Source of the DNA: Pseudoflavonifractor sp050943825
GTDB lineage: Bacteria; Bacillota; Clostridia; Oscillospirales; Oscillospiraceae
Direction: 5' to 3'
DNA: 64,000 bases
NCBI RefSeq assembly: GCF_050943825.1
Contig: NZ_JBMNPX010000001.1
Location: forward strand, 1-64,000
In this document: piece by piece, positions 50,895-60,378 of the stretch
How positions within the stretch are numbered: position 1 is the first letter of the stretch
Layout of the letters: every line of letters begins with the position of its first letter
The notes under the pieces: model-generated
The model's input: only the letters and a program-made list of their open reading frames with translations
Databases searched by the model: none
What the model was told of the DNA's origin: nothing
Program-made: the position numbers and the translations under genes

Positions 50895-50937
50895 GCGGGA
50901 TAGTTGGACAAGTATCATCACCGGAGGGAGCAGCGGC

Positions 50938-53412
50938 GTGGAACAGGTCATTCTGGCAAAAGTAGCCCTCAGTGCGGCCACCTTTGCGATTGATAAGCCC
51001 TACGACTATCTGCTCCCCGACGAGCTGCGGGAGAGCGCCGCGCCCGGCATGCGGGTCCTGGTGCCCTTCGGGGCGGGAAACCGCCGGATTGAGGGCGTTA
51101 TTCTGGCCCTGGGCCAGGGGCAGAGGAACGCAAAGCTGAAGGCGGTAATTGCTCTGCTGGACGACAACCCTGTGCTGGACAGCGAGAGTATCCAGCTGGC
51201 GCTGTGGATGCGGGAGCGGTATTTCTGCACCGTGTATGAGGCCGCCCGGGCCATGCTGCCGGCGGGACTGTACTTCTCTCTCCAGGATCAGTACCACATC
51301 GCCAAGGGCGTGGACAAGGAGGCGGCCTATGAAGCCGCAGGCCGGTCCGACTATGCCCGACGGATTCTGGATCTGGCCTACGCCTGCGGCGGAACCGCCG
51401 AGATGGGACAGATCCGCGGGGCCTTCGGGACCAAAGACCCCAACCCGGCCATCAAGCTGCTGACGGAGCGGGGCATCCTGACCCTGGAGACCAGCGCGTC
51501 CCGGGGTGTGGGGGACAAGACCGAGCAGGTGGTGTCCCTTGCCGTCCCGCCGGAGGAGGCGCTGGCCCTGACGGCCCCCAAGCGTAAGACCGCGCCCCTG
51601 CGCTATGCGGTGGTAGAGCTGTTGTCGGCCATTGGGCAGGCATCCTCCAAGGAGATTTGCTACTTTACCGGCGCGTCGGCCGCCACACTGCGGTCCCTCG
51701 TGAAGAGCGGGCTGGTCGTCATGGAAAAGCGGGAGGTGTTCCGCCGCGCTGCGCCGGAGCAGGGGGAGCCTGCACCTCCAGTGGTGCTCAACGGGGAGCA
51801 GACGGCGGCCTTTGAGGGCATTGACAGGCTGTGCGCGGCGGGAAAGTCCGCCGCCGCCCTGCTCTACGGCGTCACCGGAAGCGGCAAGACCCAGGTCTAT
51901 ATCCGCCTCATTCAGGAAACCCTGAAGCGGGGAAGAAGCGCCATGGTGCTGGTGCCCGAGATTGCGCTGACGCCTCAGCTGCTTCATATCTTCACCTCCC
52001 ACTTCGGCGACGCCATTGCCGTGCTTCACAGCTCCCTGCGGGCCGGGGAGCGGTACGACGAGTGGAAGCGGGTGCGGGCCGGGAAGGCCAGAGTGGTCAT
52101 CGGAACCCGGTCTGCGGTGTTTGCACCCCTGCAGAACTTGGGCCTCATCGTGCTGGATGAGGAGCAGGAGTACACCTACAAATCGGAGAACGTCCCCCGG
52201 TACCACGCCCGTGACGTGGCCAAGTTCCGCTGCGCCCGCAGCGGTGCGGTGCTCCTTCTGGGTTCCGCCACACCCTCTGTGGAGAGCATGTACCTGGCCA
52301 AAACCGGAGTCTATCATCTCTTCACCCTCCGCAGCCGGTACAACACCAGGGCGCTGCCCCAGGTGCGGATTGTGGACATGAAACGGGAGCTGCGGGGCGG
52401 AAACGGCTCCGATATCAGCCAGCAGCTCCGGGAGGAGCTCAAAGCCAATCTTGAGCGGGGAGAGCAGAGCATCCTTTTCCTCAACCGCCGGGGCAACAGC
52501 CGGATGGCCGCCTGCGGCGAGTGCGGTGAGGTGCCGTCCTGCCCCCGGTGCTCGGTCTATCTGACCTATCACTCGGCCAATGGGCGGCTGATGTGCCACT
52601 ACTGCGGCCACTCGGAGCGTCTGCCCGACGCCTGCCCCCACTGCGGCGGCTCCTTTCACTTCATCGGCACCGGAACTCAGAAGGTGCAGGAGGAGCTGGA
52701 GGCGCTGTTTCCCGGTACTGAGGTGATGCGGATGGACACGGACACCGTGTCTGCCGTGCAGTCCCATGAGAAGCTGCTCTCCCGCTTTGAGAAGGAGAAG
52801 GTGCCCATCCTGGTGGGAACACAGATGGTGGCCAAGGGGCTGGACTTTGAAAATGTCACCCTGGTGGGTGTCGTCTCAGCGGACCTCTCGTTGTATGTGG
52901 ACGACTACCGGGCGGGGGAGCGGACCTTCTCTCTCCTTACTCAGGTGGTGGGCCGGGCTGGCCGGGGCGAAAAGACCGGTCGGGCCATCATCCAGACCTT
53001 TACACCGGAAAATGAGGTCATTACCACCGCCGCGGCCCAGGATTACGACACATTCTATCAGCAGGAGATTACCATGCGCCGGGTGCGGGGCTGCCCTCCC
53101 TTCCGGGACCTCTTCGTGCTCACTGCCTCCGGGACGGAGGAGAGCCGGGTGCTGCGGATGTGCGTCCGGCTGCGCCGCACGCTGGAGAGCTGGTTTGCAG
53201 ACCCGGCCTATCAGGGCCTGGATGTTCAGCTGTTGGGTCCGGCGCCTGCGTCGGTGGCCAAGGTAAACAACCGGTACCGTTACCGGCTGACCATATCCGG
53301 GCATAATTCAAAGACCCTGCGTACTCTGGTGGCGGCGCTGCTCTGTGCCGCCCACAACGACAAGGAAATGAGAGGGGTATCCGTGTTTGCGGATGTAAAC
53401 CCCATGGATTAA
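50938..53412 (+). CDS. priA: Primosomal protein N' (replication restart helicase)
   Basis: 824 residues. GTG 50938 is chosen because GGAGGGAG is nine bases upstream; the longer frame from 50893 has none. Order: N-terminal 3'-DNA binding domain, winged helix (about 110-190), Walker A GVTGSGKT near 312 and Walker B VLDEEQEY near 413. The zinc region follows near 535-580 with CGECGEVPSCPRC and CHYCGHSERLPDACPHCG, eight Cys in all. Then the second RecA-like lobe with TQMVAKGLDFENVTLVGVVSAD. It reloads the replisome at stalled forks. It precedes def and fmt, the common Firmicutes order. Confidence 0.95.
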   Translation: MEQVILAKVALSAATFAIDKPYDYLLPDELRESAAPGMRVLVPFGAGNRRIEGVILALGQGQRNAKLKAVIALLDDNPVLDSESIQLALWMRERYFCTVYEAARAMLPAGLYFSLQDQYHIAKGVDKEAAYEAAGRSDYARRILDLAYACGGTAEMGQIRGAFGTKDPNPAIKLLTERGILTLETSASRGVGDKTEQVVSLAVPPEEALALTAPKRKTAPLRYAVVELLSAIGQASSKEICYFTGASAATLRSLVKSGLVVMEKREVFRRAAPEQGEPAPPVVLNGEQTAAFEGIDRLCAAGKSAAALLYGVTGSGKTQVYIRLIQETLKRGRSAMVLVPEIALTPQLLHIFTSHFGDAIAVLHSSLRAGERYDEWKRVRAGKARVVIGTRSAVFAPLQNLGLIVLDEEQEYTYKSENVPRYHARDVAKFRCARSGAVLLLGSATPSVESMYLAKTGVYHLFTLRSRYNTRALPQVRIVDMKRELRGGNGSDISQQLREELKANLERGEQSILFLNRRGNSRMAACGECGEVPSCPRCSVYLTYHSANGRLMCHYCGHSERLPDACPHCGGSFHFIGTGTQKVQEELEALFPGTEVMRMDTDTVSAVQSHEKLLSRFEKEKVPILVGTQMVAKGLDFENVTLVGVVSADLSLYVDDYRAGERTFSLLTQVVGRAGRGEKTGRAIIQTFTPENEVITTAAAQDYDTFYQQEITMRRVRGCPPFRDLFVLTASGTEESRVLRMCVRLRRTLESWFADPAYQGLDVQLLGPAPASVAKVNNRYRYRLTISGHNSKTLRTLVAALLCAAHNDKEMRGVSVFADVNPMD

Positions 53413-53425
53413 GGAGGAATATACC

Positions 53426-53920
53426 ATGGCACTTCGTACCATTATTACCAAAGGCGACCCTGTGCTGAATAAAAAGGCCCACCTGGTCACCAATTTTGAT
53501 GAGAAGCTGGCGCTTCTGCTGGACGATATGGTGGAGACTCTGCGGGACTCCGGCGGCGTGGGCCTGGCTGCCCCTCAGATCGGTATTCTCCGCCGGGTGG
53601 TGGTGGTTATCAACGACGAGAACCAGGTCATCGAGCTGGTCAACCCTGAGATCATCGCCACTGAGGGTGAACAGGTGGGCTTTGAGGGCTGCCTGTCCGT
53701 ACCCGGCCGCTGGGGCAGGGTGACGCGCCCCATGAAGGCCAGAGTCAAGGCTCAGAACCGGAAGGGCGAGTGGTTTGAGGTGGAGGACGAGGGGCTGACC
53801 GCCCGGTGCTTCTGCCATGAGCTGGACCACCTGGACGGCCACCTTTTCACCGAGCTGACCGACAAGCTCTACACCTCCGAGGAGCTGGAGGAGCTGATGG
53901 AGCAGGAGGGGCAGGCGTGA
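53426..53920 (+). CDS. def: Peptide deformylase
   Basis: 164 residues from ATG 53426 behind AAGGAGGAATATACC. The three metal and active-site motifs are GGVGLAAPQ near residue 43, EGCLSVPG near 90 and CHELDHLDG (HELDH) near 131. It removes the formyl group from new proteins. Its stop overlaps the fmt start by four bases (GTGA), so production of deformylase and formyltransferase is coupled. Confidence 0.96.
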   Translation: MALRTIITKGDPVLNKKAHLVTNFDEKLALLLDDMVETLRDSGGVGLAAPQIGILRRVVVVINDENQVIELVNPEIIATEGEQVGFEGCLSVPGRWGRVTRPMKARVKAQNRKGEWFEVEDEGLTARCFCHELDHLDGHLFTELTDKLYTSEELEELMEQEGQA

Positions 53921-54852
53921 GAATTCTCTTCATGGGCACCCCGGAATTTGCCGTCCCCTCTCTGGAGGCCCTGGTGGCCGCCGGGCATGAGATCTGCGGG
54001 GTGTTCTCCCAGCCGGATAAGCCGGTGGGACGGCACCAGAACAAGCTCCAGCCAACGCCTGTAAAGGAATGTGCCCTTGCACATAATATTCCGGTTTTCC
54101 AGCCCGTGAAGATGCGGGACGGCACCGCCCTGGCCCAGATTCAGGCACTGGAGCCTGAGCTGATTGTGGTGGCGGCCTACGGAAGAATCCTGCCTGACGA
54201 CATCCTGGCCTGTCCGCCCAAGGGGTGCATCAACGTCCACTCCTCGCTGCTGCCCAAGTATCGGGGCGCGGCGCCCATCAACTGGGCGGTCATCAACGGT
54301 GATACGGAGTCCGGCGTTACCATCATGCACATGGCAACCGAGCTGGATGCAGGTGATATCATTGCCCAGGAGTCCACGGAAATTGGACCCGATGAGACGG
54401 CTGAGGAGCTGTACCGCCGCCTGTCCATTCTGGGTGCCGACCTTCTGGTTCAGGCGGTCAGCGCCATTGAGGCGGGTATCGCCCAGCGGACACCTCAGAA
54501 CAGCGAGGAGGCCACCTTGGCCCCCATGCTGGGCAAGGAGCTCTCGCCCATGGACTGGAGCCGCAACGCCCACGCCCTCCACTGCCAGGTCCGGGGCCTG
54601 CTGCCCTGGCCGGTGGCGTCTACGGATAAGCTGACCGGTGAGACTATCAAGGTCTACCGTACGGAGGAGACGGGCGACAAGACCCAGGCACAGCCCGGCA
54701 CTGTTCTGGCTGCCGGAAAGCAGGGCATCGACGTGGCCTGCGGCGAGGGGACTGTGCTCCGTATCACTGAGCTCCAGGCCCCTGGCAAGAAGCGGATGAA
54801 GGCGGTGGACTATCTGCGGGGTCACCCCATTGCCGTCCAGTCTCAGGACTGA
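53917..54852 (+). CDS. fmt: Methionyl-tRNA formyltransferase
   Basis: 311 residues from GTG 53917. RILFMGTPEFAVPSLEAL at the start, folate and formyl-transfer centre INVHSSLLPKYRGAAPINWAVINGD near 105-130 with catalytic Asn-His and Asp, and the C-terminal tRNA-binding beta barrel with QGIDVACGEGTVLRITELQ near 270. It formylates Met-tRNA for translation initiation. Followed by rsmB after 36 bases. Confidence 0.96.
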   Translation: MRILFMGTPEFAVPSLEALVAAGHEICGVFSQPDKPVGRHQNKLQPTPVKECALAHNIPVFQPVKMRDGTALAQIQALEPELIVVAAYGRILPDDILACPPKGCINVHSSLLPKYRGAAPINWAVINGDTESGVTIMHMATELDAGDIIAQESTEIGPDETAEELYRRLSILGADLLVQAVSAIEAGIAQRTPQNSEEATLAPMLGKELSPMDWSRNAHALHCQVRGLLPWPVASTDKLTGETIKVYRTEETGDKTQAQPGTVLAAGKQGIDVACGEGTVLRITELQAPGKKRMKAVDYLRGHPIAVQSQD

Positions 54853-54888
54853 TTGAGAGAAACGTAAGAGAGAAAGAGGGAAATACCC

Positions 54889-56232
54889 ATGCCAAGCACC
54901 GACCAAACTGCCCGGGAGACCGCGTTGCTGGCGCTGTCTGCCTGTGAACGGCAGGGGGCCTGGTCCGACGGATTTCTGAAAAAAACACTGCGGGAGGCCG
55001 GGCTGGACAGCCGGGACGCGGCGCTGGCCACACGGCTGTGCTTCGGGGTGCTCCAGAACCGGCTGCTGCTGGACTTCTATATCGGGAAATTCTCCACCAC
55101 ACGGCCGGAGAAAATGGAGATCAAGGTGCGCAACGCCCTCCGCCTTGGGGTCTATCAGATGGCCTTTATGACCAAGATTCCCCACAATGCGGCGGTAAAC
55201 GAGTCGGTAGAGCTGACCAAGAAGCACTGCAAGAATCCCCGGGCCGCAGGCATGGTCAACGGGGTGCTCCGGAACGTGTCCCGGAACATCGACCGCCTGC
55301 CGGTGATTGAGAGCGGCAGCAGGGAGGAGTACCTCTCCATCCGCTACAGTCACCCCCTGTGGCTGGTGCGGGAATTTACCGCTCTGCTGGGCAGCGAGGA
55401 GGCGGAGGCACTGCTGGAGGCGGACAACGGCCAGCCGCCCATCACCGCCCAGATCAATACCTGCCGGGCTACCATGGAGCAGACGCTGGAGCGCCTGGCC
55501 GAGGCCGGCGTGGAGGCCCAGCCCCATCCCTGGCTGCCCGACTGCCTGGTGCTGTCTGGGACGGGGAACCTGGAGCACCTCACCGCCTTCAGGGAGGGAC
55601 TGTTCTATATCCAGGACCCCGCTGCCCGGCTGGCTGTGGAGGTGGCAGACCCCAAGCCGGGGATGAAGGTGCTGGATGCCTGTGCCGCGCCCGGCGGCAA
55701 GTCCTTTGCCTCTGCTATCCGGATGAAAGGCGAGGGGGAGATCCAGTCCTGCGACATCCATGCCCACAAAGAGAAGCTGATTCAGGCCGGAGCAGAGCGG
55801 CTGGGCTTTACCTGCATCAAGACCGCCGTGATGGACGGAAAGAAGCACCGTCCGGCCTTTGAAAATGCCTTTGACGTGGTGATTGCCGACGTGCCCTGTT
55901 CCGGCCTGGGTATCATCCGCAAGAAGCCGGATATCCGCTACAAGGACCCGGAGCCGCTGGCGGGACTGCCGGAGGTGCAGAGCGCCATTCTGGATAACGT
56001 GGCCACCTATGTGAAGCCGGGCGGCGTGCTGCTCTATGCCACCTGTACCCTCCTGGAGAGGGAAAACGGCGACGTGGTGCGCGGTTTCCTTGACAGGAAT
56101 AAAGACTTTACACTTGAGAAATTCCAACTGCCGGAGCCGCTTGGAAGGGCGGACAACGGTATGTTTACCTTCTGGCCTCAGCGCCATGGAACCGACGGCT
56201 TCTTTATTGCAAAGCTGAGGCGGAACACCTGA
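54889..56232 (+). CDS. rsmB: 16S rRNA (cytosine-967-C5)-methyltransferase
   Basis: 447 residues from ATG 54889. The N-terminal NusB-like RNA-binding domain is at about 1-140 (RETALLALSACERQGAW, then NAAVNESVELTKKHC). The methyltransferase part has SAM-binding DACAAPGGKSFASA near 262, ADVPCSGLGIIRKKPDIRY near 331 with one catalytic Cys, and ATCTLLERENGDVV near 384 with the second. It follows fmt in the standard order. Confidence 0.95.
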   Translation: MPSTDQTARETALLALSACERQGAWSDGFLKKTLREAGLDSRDAALATRLCFGVLQNRLLLDFYIGKFSTTRPEKMEIKVRNALRLGVYQMAFMTKIPHNAAVNESVELTKKHCKNPRAAGMVNGVLRNVSRNIDRLPVIESGSREEYLSIRYSHPLWLVREFTALLGSEEAEALLEADNGQPPITAQINTCRATMEQTLERLAEAGVEAQPHPWLPDCLVLSGTGNLEHLTAFREGLFYIQDPAARLAVEVADPKPGMKVLDACAAPGGKSFASAIRMKGEGEIQSCDIHAHKEKLIQAGAERLGFTCIKTAVMDGKKHRPAFENAFDVVIADVPCSGLGIIRKKPDIRYKDPEPLAGLPEVQSAILDNVATYVKPGGVLLYATCTLLERENGDVVRGFLDRNKDFTLEKFQLPEPLGRADNGMFTFWPQRHGTDGFFIAKLRRNT

Positions 56233-56265
56233 GCGGCACTGACCGCTTCAAGGAGCGACACAGAT

Positions 56266-57288
56266 ATGACCGATATCAAATCCATGAATCAAGCGGAGAT
56301 GGCAGACTATTTCCGGGAGCTGGGGGAGCCGGCCTTTCGGGCCAAGCAGGTGTTCCAGTGGCTCCACCGGGGCGCCGTCTCCTTCGACGATATGACCAAC
56401 CTTTCCAAGGGCCTGCGGGAAAAGCTGAGCGGCAGCTGCTATATTACAGCACCTGTTGTGGAGAGAAAACAGGTCTCAGCCCAAGATGGAACCATAAAAT
56501 ACCTCTGGAAGCTGAGAGACGGAAACTGCATCGAAACTGTTTTGATGCGCTACCACCATGGGAATACTGTATGCATCTCTTCCCAGGTGGGCTGCCGCAT
56601 GGGCTGCGCCTTCTGCGCGTCCACACTTGGCGGCAAGGTAAGAAACTTGACACCGTCTGAAATGCTGGACCAGGTGCTCTTTACCCAGCTGGATTCCGGG
56701 GTGCCTATTTCCAATATTGTGCTGATGGGAATTGGCGAGCCGCTGGACAATTTTGACACTGTCATGCGCTTCCTGGAGCTGGTAAATCATCCGGATGGAC
56801 TCAATATCGGCATGCGCCATATCTCCCTGTCCACCTGCGGTTTGGTCGAAAAAATTGACAAACTGGCCGATCTTCGGTTACAATTGACGTTGTCTGTCTC
56901 CCTGCACGCGCCGGACGACGAGACCCGCTCCCGCATTATGCCGGTGAACAAGGCTGTGGGTGTGGAGCGGCTGTTTGATACCTGCCACCGGTATTTCGAA
57001 AAGACCGGACGGCGGATTTCCTACGAGTACGCCATGATTGACGGCGTCAACGACTCGGACTGGCAGGCTGACCTGCTGGCCAAGCACCTCAAGGGGACAC
57101 CGGGACATGTGAACCTGATCCCGCTCAACGAGGTGAAGGAGAGCCCGCTGAAGCCCAGCCGCAGGGTAGAGGCATTCCAGAAGCGGCTGGAGCAGCACGG
57201 CATCACAGTAACGGTGCGGCGCAAGCTGGGCGGGGACATCGACGCATCCTGCGGCCAGCTGCGCAGGAAGGCCATGCAGGGGACCTGA
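56266..57288 (+). CDS. rlmN: 23S rRNA (adenine-2503-C2)-methyltransferase
   Basis: 340 residues from ATG 56266. Radical SAM enzyme with the cluster motif CRMGCAFC near 108-115, a conserved LMGIGEPLDNFD near 152 and the acceptor Cys in the C-terminal DASCGQL near 329, with the first mechanistic Cys also typical. It methylates A2503 in 23S rRNA and tRNA. Cfr-type resistance activity is less likely because the length and neighbours match RlmN. Followed by the stp gene. Confidence 0.95.
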   Translation: MTDIKSMNQAEMADYFRELGEPAFRAKQVFQWLHRGAVSFDDMTNLSKGLREKLSGSCYITAPVVERKQVSAQDGTIKYLWKLRDGNCIETVLMRYHHGNTVCISSQVGCRMGCAFCASTLGGKVRNLTPSEMLDQVLFTQLDSGVPISNIVLMGIGEPLDNFDTVMRFLELVNHPDGLNIGMRHISLSTCGLVEKIDKLADLRLQLTLSVSLHAPDDETRSRIMPVNKAVGVERLFDTCHRYFEKTGRRISYEYAMIDGVNDSDWQADLLAKHLKGTPGHVNLIPLNEVKESPLKPSRRVEAFQKRLEQHGITVTVRRKLGGDIDASCGQLRRKAMQGT

Positions 57289-57355
57289 GAGAAGACGCCG
57301 CCTGTTTGCGGAGGGCGGCAGAGAGAAAACTGTCCGCAGAGAAGAGGCAATCGAC

Positions 57356-58081
57356 ATGATAAAAGCGTGGGGCATCACAGACCGTGGTGCCGTCAGACAT
57401 CAGAATCAGGATGCCTATTACCTGGATGTACCGGACGAAGGTCTGGCGCTGGCGGTGGTCTGTGACGGGATGGGCGGCGCCAAGGCGGGGAACGTGGCCA
57501 GCACTCTGGCGGTGGATACCTTTGTGGAGGCACTGCGCACCGGCAGCATCGACGCCCAGGAGCCGGACGAGGCCCTTGCCGGGGCTGCGGAGCTGGCCAA
57601 CCGGGCGGTCTTTGAACGGGCGGGCAGCGATCCGGCCTGCCAGGGCATGGGCACCACCATGGTGGCTGTGCTGGTAGCCGGGCATGGGGCTCATATCCTC
57701 AACATCGGGGACAGCAGATGCTACCTGGTGACGGAGGAGGGGATTTCCCGCGTGACCCGGGACCACTCTGTGGTGGAGGATCTGGTCCAGAAGGGCCGGA
57801 TTACACCTGAGGAGGCCCGACTGCACCCCCGTAAGAACCTGATTACCCGAGCTCTGGGTGCGGAAGAGCACGTGAGAGCTGATTTGTACCGCCTGGACCT
57901 GAAAGAAGGGGACTGCCTCCTGTTGTGCTCAGATGGGTTGTCCAATATCGTTACAGACCAGGAGATACTCTATGAGATTATCCACGGCGGAGAAAAAGCG
58001 GACTGCTGCCGCCGGCTGCTGGATATCGCCATGTCCCGGGGCGCGCCGGACAATGTGACGGCAGTGCTGCTTCAGGCATGA
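57356..58081 (+). CDS. prpC: PP2C-family Ser/Thr phosphatase (Stp/PrpC)
   Basis: 241 residues from ATG 57356. PP2C motifs: RGAVRHQNQDAYY near 12-24, VVCDGMGGAKAGNVAST near 36-52, GTTMVAVL, IGDSRCYLV and the late CSDGLSNIVTDQEI and GAPDNVTAVLL. Asp residues bind two metal ions. It reverses phosphorylation by the next gene's kinase. Placed 149 bases before prkC, the usual Firmicutes pair. Confidence 0.95.
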   Translation: MIKAWGITDRGAVRHQNQDAYYLDVPDEGLALAVVCDGMGGAKAGNVASTLAVDTFVEALRTGSIDAQEPDEALAGAAELANRAVFERAGSDPACQGMGTTMVAVLVAGHGAHILNIGDSRCYLVTEEGISRVTRDHSVVEDLVQKGRITPEEARLHPRKNLITRALGAEEHVRADLYRLDLKEGDCLLLCSDGLSNIVTDQEILYEIIHGGEKADCCRRLLDIAMSRGAPDNVTAVLLQA

Positions 58082-58230
58082 CGCACTGCGCCGTACCCAG
58101 TGTGCGGCAGATGCCGGCTGTCGGGCAGAACGGGCAGCGCCGCGGCTCACCTTTGGGTTTCCATACAGCCGCACGAAAATCCGGCCATTCTCACCTGATG
58201 TGAACAAGGCCCTCGAGGAGGAGATTTACC

Positions 58231-60378
58231 ATGGATCAATACATAGGTAAATTACTCGATAACCGATATGAAATCCTGGAGCGCATCGGCTCCGGCGGTA
58301 TGGCAGTGGTGTATAAGGCCCGCTGCCACCGGCTCAACCGGCTGGTCGCCATCAAAATTCTGAAGAGCGACCTGGCTCAGGACGCGGAGTTCCGCCGCCG
58401 GTTCCACGACGAGTCCCAGGCTGTCGCCATGCTGTCCCACCCCAATATCGTGGCGGTGTACGACGTCTCCCACTCCGATGACCTGGACTATATCGTCATG
58501 GAGCTGATTGACGGCATCACCCTCAAGCAGTACATGCAGAAGAAGGGCGAGCCGCTGAACTGGCGTGAGGCACTGCATTTTATTACCCAGATTATGAAGG
58601 GCCTCTCCCACGCCCACAGCCGGGGCATTATCCATCGGGATATCAAGCCCCATAACATCATGGTGCTGCGGGATGGCAGCGTGAAGGTGGCTGACTTCGG
58701 CATTGCCCGGCTTACCTCTGCGGCCCAGAACACCCTGACCCAGGAGGCACTGGGGTCTGTCCACTATATCTCGCCTGAGCAGGCCCGGGGCAGTTATATC
58801 GACGCCCGCAGCGATATCTACTCCGCAGGCGTGGTACTCTATGAGATGCTGACCGGCCGCCTGCCCTATGAAGGCGACTCGCCCATCTCGGTGGCCATCC
58901 AGCATATCAACTCCATCCCGCTTTCGCCCCGTGAGATCAACCCGGATATTCCCGAGGCGCTGGAGGAGATCACCATGAAGGCCATGGCCTCCAACGTGGA
59001 TCAGCGCTATGTCTCCGCTGACGCCATGCTGGTGGACCTGGAGGAATTCCGGAAGAACCCCAGCATCAACTTTGACTATGCAGATGTGGACCTGCTCAAC
59101 AGCAGCGACGAGCCCACTCAGGTCATGAAGACCGGGGGCACACACAATACCTTTCACGGCGCTGGCAGTGCAGCTGCGGCCCGTCAGACTGCCGGAAACA
59201 GTCAGGGAAGGGGTACACCGGAGCCCCAACGGCGCCGCAAGAGCCGGGAAGAGGACTATGAGGATGACTATGACGACTATGACCGCCACGGCCGGTCGGA
59301 AAAGGGAAGTCCGGTTCCTGTTATTCTTGCCATAGGCGCCATCATCATCTTCCTTGCCGGAATCGGATATTTCCTGTGGGTGTCCTTCCTTGGACCACTG
59401 CTCAATCCGAATATTCCCCTGTACACCACCCCTCAGGTAGTGGGTATGACCCTGGAAGAAGCCCAAAATGACAGTGATGTATTGGAAAATGGCTTTACAG
59501 TAGAAGTCGAAAAAACGGTGGAAAGTGAAGAGTACCCGGAAGGGGAGATTATCGAGCAGAGCCCTAACTCGGGTACCCAGGTTCAGTCCGGCGAGCGCAC
59601 CATCAAGGTGACGGTCAGCGGCGGCAGCGCCTCTGATATCAAAATGGGCCACTATGAGAACAAGAAGCTGGACGAGGTCAAGACCCTGCTGGAGAGCAAG
59701 GGGATTGTCGTAAAGGTGGAAGAGCAGGCTTCTGAGGAAGTCACAAAGGACTATATCATCTCCCAGAGCCCTGAAGAGGGAACTGCGCTCAAGGCGGGAG
59801 ATGAGGTTACGCTGGTGGTGAGCACAGGCCCCGACCTCGAACCCATCACCATGATTGACCTGCGGGGCCAGCCCCTGGAGCAGGCCAAGAAGTGGCTGGA
59901 GCAGATGGATTTGATTTTGGGAACCCCCGTGGAGGTCTATGACGACGTTCAGCCTGTCGGCTATGTGGTTAGCCAGGATAAGGAGCCCAGAACCGAGGTT
60001 CTGCCCAAGACCATTGTCAACCTGACCGTCAGCAAGGGGCCGGATCCCAATGCTGGCGCCACTGAGTCGCCCGATCCTTCGGAGAGCGGAGGGGAGACCA
60101 CCGCGCCGCCCACTGAGAGCGTGACACCCAGTCCTTCTCCCTCCACCTCTCAGCCCACAGTACAGAAGACCATCCGGATTGAGCTGCCCTCTGACCGGAA
60201 CCTGGTCCATGTGGTGGTGACCGTGAATGGGCAGACCCAATATGATGACACTGTGGACACGGTGTTCCGTGTGATTACACCGCCGCTTACTGCGCCGGAG
60301 GGTACCATGCAGGCAGAGGTGTGCGTCTATCTGGACGATCAGCTTCAGAGTACCACCTATATTGATTTTGTAAAATGA
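58231..60378 (+). CDS. prkC: PASTA-domain Ser/Thr protein kinase
   Basis: 715 residues from ATG 58231 behind CGAGGAGGAG. The kinase domain (about 10-270) has the glycine loop IGSGGMAVVYKA, the Lys in VAIKIL, catalytic HRDIKPHNIM near 136 and DFGIARL near 155. One membrane segment is near 365-385 (PVILAIGAIIIFLAGIGYFLWV). Three PASTA domains follow (about 405-475, 478-543 and 545-612), which bind peptidoglycan fragments. A Pro/Ser/Thr-rich linker then leads to a final beta-rich region (about 645-715) beyond the PASTA set. It senses cell-wall material and regulates growth or spore germination. Confidence 0.95.
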   Translation: MDQYIGKLLDNRYEILERIGSGGMAVVYKARCHRLNRLVAIKILKSDLAQDAEFRRRFHDESQAVAMLSHPNIVAVYDVSHSDDLDYIVMELIDGITLKQYMQKKGEPLNWREALHFITQIMKGLSHAHSRGIIHRDIKPHNIMVLRDGSVKVADFGIARLTSAAQNTLTQEALGSVHYISPEQARGSYIDARSDIYSAGVVLYEMLTGRLPYEGDSPISVAIQHINSIPLSPREINPDIPEALEEITMKAMASNVDQRYVSADAMLVDLEEFRKNPSINFDYADVDLLNSSDEPTQVMKTGGTHNTFHGAGSAAAARQTAGNSQGRGTPEPQRRRKSREEDYEDDYDDYDRHGRSEKGSPVPVILAIGAIIIFLAGIGYFLWVSFLGPLLNPNIPLYTTPQVVGMTLEEAQNDSDVLENGFTVEVEKTVESEEYPEGEIIEQSPNSGTQVQSGERTIKVTVSGGSASDIKMGHYENKKLDEVKTLLESKGIVVKVEEQASEEVTKDYIISQSPEEGTALKAGDEVTLVVSTGPDLEPITMIDLRGQPLEQAKKWLEQMDLILGTPVEVYDDVQPVGYVVSQDKEPRTEVLPKTIVNLTVSKGPDPNAGATESPDPSESGGETTAPPTESVTPSPSPSTSQPTVQKTIRIELPSDRNLVHVVVTVNGQTQYDDTVDTVFRVITPPLTAPEGTMQAEVCVYLDDQLQSTTYIDFVK

